A stretch of DNA of 5,753 nt from DATFLL01 sp035267785 (GCA_035267785.1 DATFLL010000084.1:1-5753), one strand, 5' to 3'. Positions 1 through 5,584 are shown, counted from the first letter of the stretch. Numbers and translations: made by a program. The notes: a model not told the origin generated them from the letters alone.

Positions 1-15
1 CAAAAGGGCGCACTG

Positions 16-141
16 ATGGAGACAGAGATCGTGAGCGAATCCAACGAAGTCGATCCGGAACCGAACCTCGAGCGCCGTACCCGTCGACAGTTCTCCGGTG
101 CCGAGAAGAAGCGCCTCATCGAGGAGATGGACGCCCTTCCC
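16..141 (+). pseudogene. 5' remnant of IS3-family orfA-like transposase, cut by IS66
   Basis: An open frame starts at ATG 16 (AAGGG at 4-8 as a ribosome binding site; GTG 31 preceded by GGAG is an alternative start) and gives about 42 codons before the IS66 end at 142. The residues include RRTRRQFSGAEKKRLIEEMD, which matches the style of the N-terminal helix-turn-helix of IS3-type OrfA proteins (basic stretch, then FS-x-E-K-x-x-L-x-E-x-D-x-L-P). In complete relatives a second helix with a GxxGAxLRRxGLY-like motif normally follows the LP; here the frame instead runs 14 codons into the IS66 inverted repeat and stops at TGA 181-183, giving a 55-residue hybrid that is almost certainly non-functional. 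The rest of orfA and any orfB are absent, also on the far side of IS66. The family call rests on pattern memory alone. Confidence 0.6.
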
Positions 142-158
142 GTAAGCGCCGCTAAATC
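142..158 (+). repeat. IS66 terminal inverted repeat (tnpC-side end)
   Basis: This end reads GTAAGCGCCGCTAAATC inward. It pairs with the opposite end at 2591-2607 at 15 of 17 positions, differing only at the two bases after GTAAGCGCC; similarity fades beyond that. It lies just outside the tnpC stop codon (171-173). Confidence 0.9.
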
Positions 159-170
159 GACGCTCTTGCC

Positions 171-1799
171 TCAGGCGTATTGAGCGACTTTTTTTGCAGC
201 CGGCAACTCGACATTCCACGCCAGCAACGCTTCGATCTTTTCCACCGTATCGGCCTCGGCGATGCGCGCGAGCACGTGGTTGATATAGGCTGAAGGCTCG
301 AGGCCATTGGCCCTGGCCGTTTCGACCAGGGAGTAACAGGTGGCGCTGGCCCGCGCGCCCTGGGTGGTATCGGCGAACAACCACGCCTTGCGACCCACGG
401 CGAACGGACGGATGGCGTTCTCGGCGAGCACGTTGCTGATCCGCAGATCGCCGCGCTCGCAGTACCCGATCAGCGAAGCCCATTGGTTGAGGGTGTAGTC
501 CATGGCCTTGCGCGTGAGCGAGCCTTTCAGGACCTTGCCGACGTTGGCCTCCAGCCAGGTTCTGAACGCCTTGAGCACGGGCAGGCTCTTTTGCTGGCGT
601 AGCCGACAACGCTCGCCTTCACCGAGATCGCGCGCGGCCTTCTCGATCGCGTAGAGCTTGCCGATATACCCCAGCGCCACGTCGGCTTGCCCCGCCTGGC
701 GCTTGTTGCCCCTTCCCGGCGCGGCCCGGGCAGCTTCCACGAACTTGCGCCGGGCATGGTCCCAGCAGCCTATGCGGGTCAACCCGTTGGCCGCACAGAC
801 CTGTCCGTAGCCGGAGTAGCCATCGGCTTGCAGAATGCCTTTGAAGTCGTCGAGCAAGCGCACGGGGACCTTGCCGCCGCGCGACGGGTCATACTCGAAC
901 AGCACCGAGGGTTGATCCGGTGGACCGCCCCGGGTCACCCACATCCATTTGTCGGATTGGGCCGTTTTGCCGTCCTCCTTGAGCACCTGGATCCGCGTTT
1001 CATCGGCCTGCAGGTAATCGCCGGCGTTCTGGGTTTCGCGCATCAGGTTGATCAGCGGGCTGAACACGCCGTGCAGGCGGATGATCCAGTGGGCCATGCT
1101 GGTGCGGCTGATTTCGTGGCCGTGGCGCTTGAGCATCTGCTCGAGCCGGTAGAGCGGCAGGCCGTCGGCGTACTTCGAGGTGATGAGCCAGGCCAGCAGC
1201 GACGGCGTGGCAATGCACTTGCCGAGCGGATGCACCGGGCGGGGCGCGGCGAGCATGCGCTCGCCGCCGTGGTGCTCGAACACGGCCTTTTCCTGCCAGT
1301 ACTCCAGGACCTTGAGCTCGGCGGGGATGAACTGCAGTTCTTCCTTGACCTTGGTGAAGAAGGTCCTGCTCGCGCCGGCTTTCTCCTCGTCGGTCAGCGT
1401 CAGCTCGATGCGTTCACGCAGCAGTGCATCGGAGAAGCCGCGCTGGCGGCGCCTGCGCGCGGTGCGCGGGGCGGCTTCATCTTCGTCTTCGACGTCCTCG
1501 GGCAGTTGATCGCGCAGGGCCTCGATCCCCGCTTCGAGCTCGGCCTCGTCGAACAGGGTGACCTGATCGCGCGATTGCTCGCTGCTCGCGGCGAACTGCT
1601 GGATCTTCTTGTGACGCAGCAGTTCTTCGAGGATCGCGATGCGAGCGTTGCGTTGTTCGATCGCCTGGTCACGCTGCTCGAGCGCTTCTTCTTTGTCGGA
1701 TAATTGCTGCTGAAGGTCGCTGATCATGCCCCGCATTTCAGCGCCCGATAGGCCGCTGGAATCGGCGATGAATGGGGCATTGTCAGGCGTTGTCCGCAT
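171..1799 (-). CDS. tnpC: IS66-family DDE transposase TnpC
   Basis: The 542-residue protein is the catalytic transposase of the IS66 element; it acts on the element ends and belongs to the DDE superfamily. Residues 28-65 form a leucine-zipper-like coiled coil (LQQQL, EALEQRDQAIEQRNARI, ILEELL), followed by an acidic then basic linker (about 84-120). The catalytic triad is readable as D266 (LQADETRI), D326 (ILQADGYSGY) and E460 (ISNVLAENAIRPF). The IS66 C-terminal domain (CYSLVETARANGLEPSAY, about 488-505) follows, and the length is normal. The region that usually holds a CxxC-type zinc finger (about 125-195) has no paired cysteines, having instead the EEKAGASRTFFTKVKEELQF type of sequence. 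This probably marks a cysteine-less sublineage rather than damage, since the frame is otherwise intact. The start at 1799 has no clear Shine-Dalgarno sequence, but its N-terminus has typical IS66 composition. It lies 45 bases after tnpB. Confidence 0.95.
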   Translation of the reverse strand: MRTTPDNAPFIADSSGLSGAEMRGMISDLQQQLSDKEEALEQRDQAIEQRNARIAILEELLRHKKIQQFAASSEQSRDQVTLFDEAELEAGIEALRDQLPEDVEDEDEAAPRTARRRRQRGFSDALLRERIELTLTDEEKAGASRTFFTKVKEELQFIPAELKVLEYWQEKAVFEHHGGERMLAAPRPVHPLGKCIATPSLLAWLITSKYADGLPLYRLEQMLKRHGHEISRTSMAHWIIRLHGVFSPLINLMRETQNAGDYLQADETRIQVLKEDGKTAQSDKWMWVTRGGPPDQPSVLFEYDPSRGGKVPVRLLDDFKGILQADGYSGYGQVCAANGLTRIGCWDHARRKFVEAARAAPGRGNKRQAGQADVALGYIGKLYAIEKAARDLGEGERCRLRQQKSLPVLKAFRTWLEANVGKVLKGSLTRKAMDYTLNQWASLIGYCERGDLRISNVLAENAIRPFAVGRKAWLFADTTQGARASATCYSLVETARANGLEPSAYINHVLARIAEADTVEKIEALLAWNVELPAAKKVAQYA

Positions 1800-1844
1800 C
1801 GCATAATGATAGCAAAAACAACGTTGTGATGCCCTCGAAAAAGG

Positions 1845-2216
1845 CTATCCGACGTGCTCGTAGTGCAGGACTTTATGACCGCGCAACAGGGTGATGTCGT
1901 AGCCGTCGAGCAGCCAGTTGATCTGCTCGCCATTCAGCGCCATCAGCTCATCGCGCGGGCCCGGCCACTTGAAGCGCTCCTCGGCCAGCGCCTTGTAATA
2001 CAGCACGAAGCCGTTGTCTTCCCACATCAGGCACTTGATCCGGTTGCGCTGGCGATTGGTGAACGCGTAGAGCGCGCCGGAGAACGGATTATGCCCGAAC
2101 TCCTGCTCCACCAGCAGCGCGAGACCGTTCGCCTGCTTGCGGAAATCCACTGGCGCCCGATACAGGTAGATCTCCGGCAGGTCCCATGACGGGCGCAGGT
2201 ATCGGCGACGCATCAC
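1845..2216 (-). CDS. tnpB: IS66 accessory protein TnpB (IS66 Orf2)
   Basis: The 123-residue protein matches the small IS66 TnpB family (usually about 115 residues). Visible signatures are YLYRAPVDFRKQANGLALLV near the N-terminus, LYAFTNRQRNRIKCLMWEDN in the middle and GFVLYYKALAEERFKWP after it. TnpB is required with TnpA and TnpC for transposition of IS66-type elements, but its biochemical role is not settled. Two adjacent start codons are available: GTG at 2216-2214 and ATG at 2213-2211. Either overlaps the tnpA stop (TGA 2215-2213), as GTGA or as TGATG, so translation is probably coupled to tnpA. The stop is TAG at 1847-1845. tnpC follows after 45 bases. Confidence 0.93.
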   Translation of the reverse strand: MMRRRYLRPSWDLPEIYLYRAPVDFRKQANGLALLVEQEFGHNPFSGALYAFTNRQRNRIKCLMWEDNGFVLYYKALAEERFKWPGPRDELMALNGEQINWLLDGYDITLLRGHKVLHYEHVG

Positions 2217-2524
2217 AGCTGCCTCAACACCGCGCCCAGCAGCTCGATATTGCCCGCATGCAGACCGGTGATCGACACGCCGCCGGGCAGCAACACGCTC
2301 AGCCCCTGCGTTGCTTGCGCGTCGGCAACCGGTGTCACCCGCGCAAAGCCGCTCGGCGCCGAACCCTCAGCAACACGAGCCGGAGCGGCCAGCTTCCTGC
2401 GCCAGTAGACAAATCGCGAATAGATCAGCGAATGCTGCTTACAGTAGGCCATCGCCGACAAGCCGGAGGTCTGCCAGGCCGTGATATGCTGCTGCCAGCC
2501 CTGCTCTCGCTCGGTGCGCGTCAT
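2213..2524 (-). CDS. tnpA: IS66 accessory protein TnpA (IS66 Orf1)
   Basis: The 103-residue protein is the first gene of the IS66 operon. Its N-terminal half, WQQHITAWQTSGLSAMAYCK through FVYWRRKL (about residues 10-45), is the helix-turn-helix-like signature of IS66 TnpA (W-x(6)-W-x-x-SGLS-x-x-x-(Y/F)C-x(n)-F-x-x-WRRKL). The C-terminal LSVLLPGGVSITGLHAGNIE segment and final leucine-rich helix also fit. A strong ribosome binding site (AGGGGGAG on the minus strand) lies 5 bases before ATG 2524-2522. The stop overlaps the tnpB start. I could not pick a convincing sigma-70 promoter in the roughly 80 bases between the element end and this gene. Confidence 0.92.
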   Translation of the reverse strand: MTRTEREQGWQQHITAWQTSGLSAMAYCKQHSLIYSRFVYWRRKLAAPARVAEGSAPSGFARVTPVADAQATQGLSVLLPGGVSITGLHAGNIELLGAVLRQL

Positions 2525-2529
2525 GCTGA

Positions 2530-2537
2530 CTCCCCCT
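2530..2537 (-). promoter_or_regulatory. Ribosome binding site of tnpA
   Basis: The minus strand reads AGGGGGAG five bases before the tnpA ATG. It is the only strong Shine-Dalgarno sequence in the IS66 operon; tnpB appears to rely on stop-start overlap and tnpC has no clear site. Confidence 0.75.
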
Positions 2538-2590
2538 GACGTTGAAAAGGAAGTCAGTGTGCGTAATCCAAGCGCTCGAATGTAGGTGCT

Positions 2591-2607
2591 GATTTATTGG
2601 CGCTTAC
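2591..2607 (-). repeat. IS66 terminal inverted repeat (tnpA-side end)
   Basis: Read on the minus strand this end is GTAAGCGCCAATAAATC, the partner of 142-158 with 15 of 17 matches. It abuts phage-derived sequence at 2608. Its own TAA (2606-2604) terminates the truncated frame coming from the phage side. Confidence 0.9.
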
Positions 2608-2660
2608 GAAACAACCGGGCGGCGCTGATCACCGGACCGGGAACGTTGCAGCACCATCAT
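2608..2660 (-). pseudogene. 5' stub of the gene after the capsid gene, cut by IS66
   Basis: On the minus strand, 63 bases after the capsid stop, tandem ATG codons (2660-2658 and 2657-2655) open a frame of 18 residues beginning MMVLQRSRSGD. It runs straight into the IS66 end, where TAA 2606-2604 closes it. GTGAGG and AAGGGG lie just upstream as possible ribosome binding sites, the first unusually close. Head modules of tailed phages usually carry a head-tail connector gene at this place, so this may be its start, but 18 residues are too few to assign a family. It could also be chance open sequence. Confidence 0.3.
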
Positions 2661-3218
2661 GCCTCACGACCCCTTTGGCGGAGAGCAGACCGCCGAGGCC
2701 GGGTCGCGTGCCCCATCATCTGATTACGCCGCGCCCCATGTCACCTGCTCCATGACCGAGATCGATACATCATGGCGAAGGCGCACATCGTTCCATAGGC
2801 GCGTACGGATCGCGGCTCGGTCGGTCTCAAACAGCGAGGTCAGCACCCCGTCGAGTGTCACCGCCGCCGCATTCGACCGATCAATCATCACCTGATCCAC
2901 CGTGCCCAGCAGGACCTCGCTGGCGTCGAGCGCGATGATCAGCGACTCATCGCTGCCGGCCCCCAGGTTGTTCGGGATGTTGTTGGTCGGATAGATCGGC
3001 CAACCAAACAAGCGCCCCGCGTCGACCTCCGCACGCAGCACGAACTGCCCCTGCGAGTTCAGCAACGTCCGCAGGTAGTTCACGCTGCGCGGCGACATGA
3101 TCCACACGGGCGTGCGCAGGGGCACATCGTTGTTCGCGAGGTTGTCCATTGCCGTCGCGAGGTCCGAGATCGTGTTGGCGACATTCACCGTCGCGTTGGC
3201 GTCGAAGACGTTCGCGAC

Positions 3219-3226
3219 AGCCAGCC
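3219..3226. repeat. 4-base tandem duplication (AGCC x2) causing capsid frameshift
   Basis: The plus strand reads AGCCAGCC. Deleting one copy joins the upstream frame ending NQAA to the downstream frame starting VANVF, with a natural-looking junction NQAAVANV. A single-base change would also restore the frame, but with one extra alanine and no obvious mechanism. Confidence 0.65.
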
Positions 3227-3898
3227 GCCTGATTGACCAACCCGAGTGGCTCCGCCTCGGTACCCGAGCCGCGTAGCAGTTTGTCGTCTTCGGTCGCCCC
3301 GATGCTTGCGAGCAGATCATCCAGCACGACCCCATCGATGTCGGACTCCATCCCGAAGCGCAGCAGCTCGTTCGAAATGACTGTGAGCGCCGCGAGCTTC
3401 TTCGCGACAAGCTGCACCGCTCCCATCTGCACATCCGACGACGGGATCGCCGCACCCTCCGCGGTGTATGCGCTTGTCGTCCCCGCATCGATCCTTGGGG
3501 TCCGCATCGCCCCGCGCGGGATCTGGACCTCCCGCACACCGATCCTGCGGACGACGGAGACCGGGCGCAGGAGTTCGATGACATCATCCGCGACATCATC
3601 CGCAATGAGGAGCCCGCCACCCGCTGCGGAACCCGCGCTCATCGCGCGCCCGTAGGCGTCTTCGATCTCCAACGTGCGGGCTGCTTCGCGGGTCGCGAGG
3701 GTGTCGCCCTGTCCAATCCCACACGCCATCGCCAGCCGGGCGAAGGTGCGTGCGCCACGGGACAGCCGCACCCCGCGCTTGGGTGTGGCGGTGCTGCCAT
3801 CACCGTTGAGGATCTGGTCGCGGTAGCCGGCGCCCGATTGCTTCATGATGTCCTGCACCGCCGCCTCGGCTGCGGACCGGACTTCATCATCAATGAGC

Positions 3899-3906
3899 GG
3901 GCGGGC
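3899..3906. repeat. 4-base tandem duplication (GGGC x2) causing capsid frameshift
   Basis: The plus strand reads GGGCGGGC. Removing one copy joins the ribosome-binding-site-linked N-terminus (ADLRAQVRP) to LIDDEVRSA and gives a charged helical arm. Without this correction the frame upstream reads NAPICAHRSARP and hits a stop at 3945-3943 without a proper start. Confidence 0.65.
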
Positions 3907-3959
3907 GGACCTGTGCGCGCAGATCGGCGCGTTGCTTTTGAGTCAAAGGCATTGGATTT

Positions 3960-3964
3960 CTCCC
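3960..3964 (-). promoter_or_regulatory. Ribosome binding site that fixes the capsid gene start
   Basis: GGGAG on the minus strand lies seven bases before ATG 3952-3950. It decides the original start of the capsid gene, which a simple reading-frame search would miss because the first 17 codons are in a different frame from the rest. Confidence 0.65.
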
Positions 3965-3997
3965 AATGTGTCAGTGCCGCGCGGTCGTCGCGCAGCG

Positions 3998-4117
3998 TCA
4001 TTCAGTTCTGATCAAAGGGAGCGATTGGATCGGGAGCCCATCATCGGCGGCGGCAGCATCAATGTTTGCTGCGCTCCGGATGGCGACCGCGGCAGCTCGG
4101 GCCGCGCGCCGCTGGGC
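3998..4117 (-). pseudogene. Possible 3' end of the phage gene before the capsid gene
   Basis: A minus-strand frame ending at TGA 4000-3998 reads AAAVAIRSAANIDAAAADDG and then LPIQSLPLIRTE. It stops 45 bases before the capsid start, the spacing expected for the preceding head gene. In HK97-type modules that gene is usually the prohead protease. The frame stays open back to about 4186, but beyond about 4117 the residues look like chance translation and the dispersed repeat begins at about 4188. I see no protease motif; the call rests on position, frame and amino-acid composition only. Confidence 0.25.
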
Positions 4118-4187
4118 ACCGCAGGATGCGCGACAGGGCACGCGGGCGGCCCCGCCAACCCCGACGCAATCGAGATACCCCCGATAT

Positions 4188-4282
4188 CATGGCGCGCGCA
4201 GCGAAGCAATCCGGAGCGGCCGTGCAGAATCCCTCGCCGCATGGATCGCCGCGTCGCCTGACCGGCGCCTCGCGAGGACGAA
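4188..4282. repeat. Degenerate dispersed palindromic repeat (REP/MITE-like)
   Basis: The stretch contains GCGCAGCGAAGCAATCC (4196-4212), then, after about 30 bases, GGATCGCCGCGTCGCCTG (4243-4260) and CCTCGCGAGGACGA (4268-4281). This follows the layout of a repeat seen in many bacterial genomes, in which a GAGCGCAGCGAAGCAATCC arm is followed by an inverted GGATTGCTTCGTCGC...CCTCGCAATGAC arm. The two halves here are roughly inverted relative to each other but have diverged. It sits at the border between phage remnant and chromosomal gene. Recognition is from memory of the consensus. Confidence 0.45.
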
Positions 4283-4426
4283 GGCGGCATCTCGACACGG
4301 CTGCCGCGGCGCCGGTACCTGGGCACCCGCCGACCATGGACGCCATGCGCCACCTGTGCCATCTTGCGTCATGCGGCGCCGCTGGGGAGTCGGTCCGCTC
4401 TCATCCAACCATGGGAGTGTGTCGAC

Positions 4427-4903
4427 ATGAACCGAGCCATCACGGTGCTGTGCACCCTCGTTCCATCCGTTGTTCTCGCGCCGGCCGCCTTCGCGGCCCC
4501 GCCCTCGCCCGCTGACGCCAACCGCGTCGTCGAGTACTACTACAGCGACGCCGGCGCGCCGGTGCTCATGAACTTCAAGCTCTGCTCCGGCGTCTACGAG
4601 GAGGGGCCGGACAAGAACAACTGCCTTGAGGAGCTGGACCCGAAGTCCATCGAGCAGGGGACCGACGTGTACATCTGGATGAAGTTCCTGGTCCCGCGGG
4701 ACGCCAAGGCGAGCATCCTCACCCAGCTCAACCACAAGGGCATCACGCGCAAGACCTTCAATCGTGACCTGGACGGAGCGATCCGCTACCGCACCTGGCA
4801 CACGACGCAGTTCGAGAGCCCGGGACAGTGGGAGGTGGCCGTCTTCCACGAGGGCGTGAACGACGTGGAGAAGCTGCAGTCGATCACGGTCAACGTGAAA
4901 TGA
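4427..4903 (+). CDS. Small secreted protein of unknown function with two-cysteine loop
   Basis: The 158-residue protein has a clear Sec signal peptide: short basic start (MNR), hydrophobic core (about 5-19) and a likely signal peptidase I site after AFA (residue 23). The mature 135 residues contain only two cysteines, C53 and C66 (KLCSGVYEEGPDKNNCLEEL), which could form a disulfide in the periplasm. The rest looks beta-rich: TDVYIWMKFLVPRD, ITRKTFNRDL, AIRYRTWHTTQFESPGQWEV and a final SITVNVK strand. The RYRTW...PGQWEV ending recalls DUF2914-type domains of unknown function, but this is tentative. Start 4427 is chosen over the in-frame ATG 4364 because GGGAG (4413-4417) precedes it by 9 bases and it starts the signal peptide exactly. 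There is no lipobox. It appears to be a single-gene unit, convergent with nfeD. Confidence 0.85.
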   Translation: MNRAITVLCTLVPSVVLAPAAFAAPPSPADANRVVEYYYSDAGAPVLMNFKLCSGVYEEGPDKNNCLEELDPKSIEQGTDVYIWMKFLVPRDAKASILTQLNHKGITRKTFNRDLDGAIRYRTWHTTQFESPGQWEVAVFHEGVNDVEKLQSITVNVK

Positions 4904-4910
4904 CGGCAGG

Positions 4911-4939
4911 TGGCGGTGGGCCGTGCGAGCCCACCGCCA
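4911..4939 (+). terminator. Hairpin after the secreted-protein gene
   Basis: A perfect 10-bp stem (TGGCGGTGGG at 4911-4920 with CCCACCGCCA at 4930-4939) and a 9-base loop begins 7 bases after the stop codon. No T run follows on either strand, so it is not a canonical intrinsic terminator. It may stall polymerase or protect the 3' end of the transcript. Confidence 0.55.
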
Positions 4940-5084
4940 TGCGCCATCCGGCCGGGCCGGGTCGGCTCAGCGGCCGGCGACGGGGGTGAGCTGGGCGCCG
5001 AGCTCGGCCCCCCGGGCCGGACAGCTGCGAGGACACCCCGCAGGGGATGAGCACGCGGTCTCCTCTCCTTCGCGAGCCATTTCG

Positions 5085-5124
5085 TTGACGTCCTCCCCGC
5101 CCCAAAGCGCGGGGAGGATGTCAA
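5085..5124. repeat. Strong palindrome resembling an IS200/IS605-type end hairpin
   Basis: TTGACGTCCTCCCCGC (5085-5100) pairs with GCGGGGAGGATGTCAA (5109-5124) over 16 bp with a single G-T mismatch, around an 8-base loop. The string GCGGGGAGGATGTCAA is very like the subterminal hairpins I know from IS200/IS605 (OrfB/TnpB-carrying) elements and their gene-less derivatives. No transposase gene is nearby, so this may be a solo end or a small non-autonomous copy. It begins 4 bases beyond the nfeD stop and may have been adopted as a transcription terminator, although no U run follows it on either strand. Confidence 0.5.
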
Positions 5125-5128
5125 TTTG

Positions 5129-5584
5129 TCATCGGTCTTCCTCGTGATCGTCTCCAGCCGGCGACACCACCGCCGTGATGCCTTCGAAGTACCGGATGAC
5201 GACGCGCTGCCCCTCGCGCACGGATTCGCCCTCGGCGGAACGCACCGGGAATCGGTTCCCCTGGTAGCGGATGCCGACGCTGTCGCCCTCGCGCACGACC
5301 GTGGCCACCGTGCCGGGCTCCGCGCCGGTGCCCACTGGGCCGGCCGCGGCATCCGCGCGCAGGTACGGCCGCACGGCCTTGACCAGGAGGGGACCGAGTA
5401 CGGCCGCGGCCACGCTCACGACGCCGACCTGCAGCATGAGCGATGCACCACTGGTCGCGGCGACCAGTGCGCCGACGGCGCAGGCCAGCGCCACGGCGAG
5501 CAGCGTGAAGCTACCGGCGAACACCTCGGCGAGCGCGAGCAGCAGCGCGAGAATCAGCCATCCATGCCAGGCATCGAATCCCAT
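5129..5584 (-). CDS. nfeD: NfeD-like integral membrane protein (short form)
   Basis: The 151-residue protein has three hydrophobic stretches (about 9-24, 25-44 and 50-70; WLILALLLALAEVFAGSFTL is typical of the family start), then a linker. The C-terminal domain (about 88-142, GTVATVVREGDSVGIRYQGN then FPVRS and GQRVVIRYFEGITAVV) matches the NfeD OB-fold. Its length fits the short NfeD class without the N-terminal serine protease domain. Such proteins sit in the inner membrane and are generally encoded next to an SPFH/stomatin-flotillin partner; none is in the window, so it would have to lie beyond 5753. The charged tail is DDHEEDR. The start at 5584 is chosen because it begins the first membrane segment (MGFDAWHGW). 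The frame stays open upstream to 5746, but residues there are not family-like. The ribosome binding site is weak (GGA, 8 bases upstream). Confidence 0.85.
   Translation of the reverse strand: MGFDAWHGWLILALLLALAEVFAGSFTLLAVALACAVGALVAATSGASLMLQVGVVSVAAAVLGPLLVKAVRPYLRADAAAGPVGTGAEPGTVATVVREGDSVGIRYQGNRFPVRSAEGESVREGQRVVIRYFEGITAVVSPAGDDHEEDR

Larger units (their letters stand above)
142..2607 (-). mobile_element. Complete IS66-family insertion sequence (2466 bp)
   Basis: The element is bounded by imperfect inverted repeats starting GTAAGCGCC at both ends, the typical IS66 terminus. It carries the three hallmark genes tnpA, tnpB and tnpC in that order on the minus strand, all with full reading frames, so it looks structurally intact. 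The total length of about 2.5 kb is normal for the family. IS66 elements usually produce an 8-bp target duplication, but the flanking octamers differ (cccttccc at 134-141, gaaacaac at 2608-2615). The left flank is an IS3-like transposase remnant and the right flank is degraded phage DNA. The element therefore appears to have lost one original flank, by adjacent deletion or by recombination with another copy. Confidence 0.93.
2724..3952 (-). pseudogene. HK97-fold phage major capsid protein, broken by two frameshifts
   Basis: The gene encodes a phage head shell subunit of the HK97 (Phage_capsid) family. It must be read in three frames: 3952 to about 3902 (MPLTQKQRADLRAQVRP), about 3897 to 3227 (LIDDEVRSAAEAA onward to EPLGLVNQAA), and about 3222 to the TAA at 2726-2724 (VANVFDANATVN to VMEQVTWGAA). 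Family features are the N-terminal helical arm (1-80), the AGGGLLIADDVADDVIELLR start of the shell domain (about 109), the IPRGAMRTPR and AYTAEGAAIP stretches, KLAALTVISNELL (about 184-196), the GSGTEAEPLGL loop (about 228-238), and near the end EVLLGTVDQVMI and a final VRLRHDVSISVMEQVTW strand. Removing one copy of each 4-base tandem duplication (3899-3906 and 3219-3226) gives a continuous 406-residue protein, the normal size for the family. The start at 3952 is supported by GGGAG seven bases upstream. As sequenced, no full capsid could be made without frameshifting. Confidence 0.88.
3953..4426. other. 474-base stretch without an intact gene
   Basis: The stretch contains the capsid ribosome binding site (3960-3964), the putative phage gene remnant (3998-4117) and a degenerate dispersed repeat (about 4188-4282). 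Positions 4283-4412 should hold the promoter of the secreted-protein gene. I found no convincing -35/-10 pair there, only a Shine-Dalgarno sequence at 4413-4417. Several long frames cross this interval on both strands, but none has family-like residues or a supported start. Confidence 0.6.

Noticed and set aside
687..1703. 338-codon open frame on the plus strand opposite tnpC
   Set aside because: It is antisense to a clear IS66 transposase. The length comes from GC-rich codon structure and the residues show no family pattern.
3219..3226. Programmed ribosomal frameshift in the capsid gene
   Set aside because: There is no slippery heptamer or downstream structure of the usual kind, HK97-type capsid genes do not normally use one at this site, and a second, similar break exists at 3899-3906. 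Mutation or sequence error is simpler.
2724..3620. Reading 2724-3620 as one intact 298-residue gene
   Set aside because: Only the part below about 3225 looks like capsid protein. Above that the frame gives arginine- and serine-rich nonsense, while the correct capsid residues lie in the neighbouring frame.
4364..4426. In-frame upstream ATG for the secreted protein
   Set aside because: It would bury the signal peptide 21 residues inside the protein. ATG 4427 has its own GGGAG at a good distance.
4187..4849. 220-codon open frame on the minus strand opposite the secreted-protein gene
   Set aside because: The plus-strand gene has a signal peptide, a ribosome binding site and natural composition. 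The minus frame runs through the dispersed repeat and has no supported start.
4940..5084. Possible small gene or RNA between the two hairpins
   Set aside because: Open frames are short and lack ribosome binding sites, and I saw no tRNA-like fold or RNA family pattern; it reads as GC-rich spacer.
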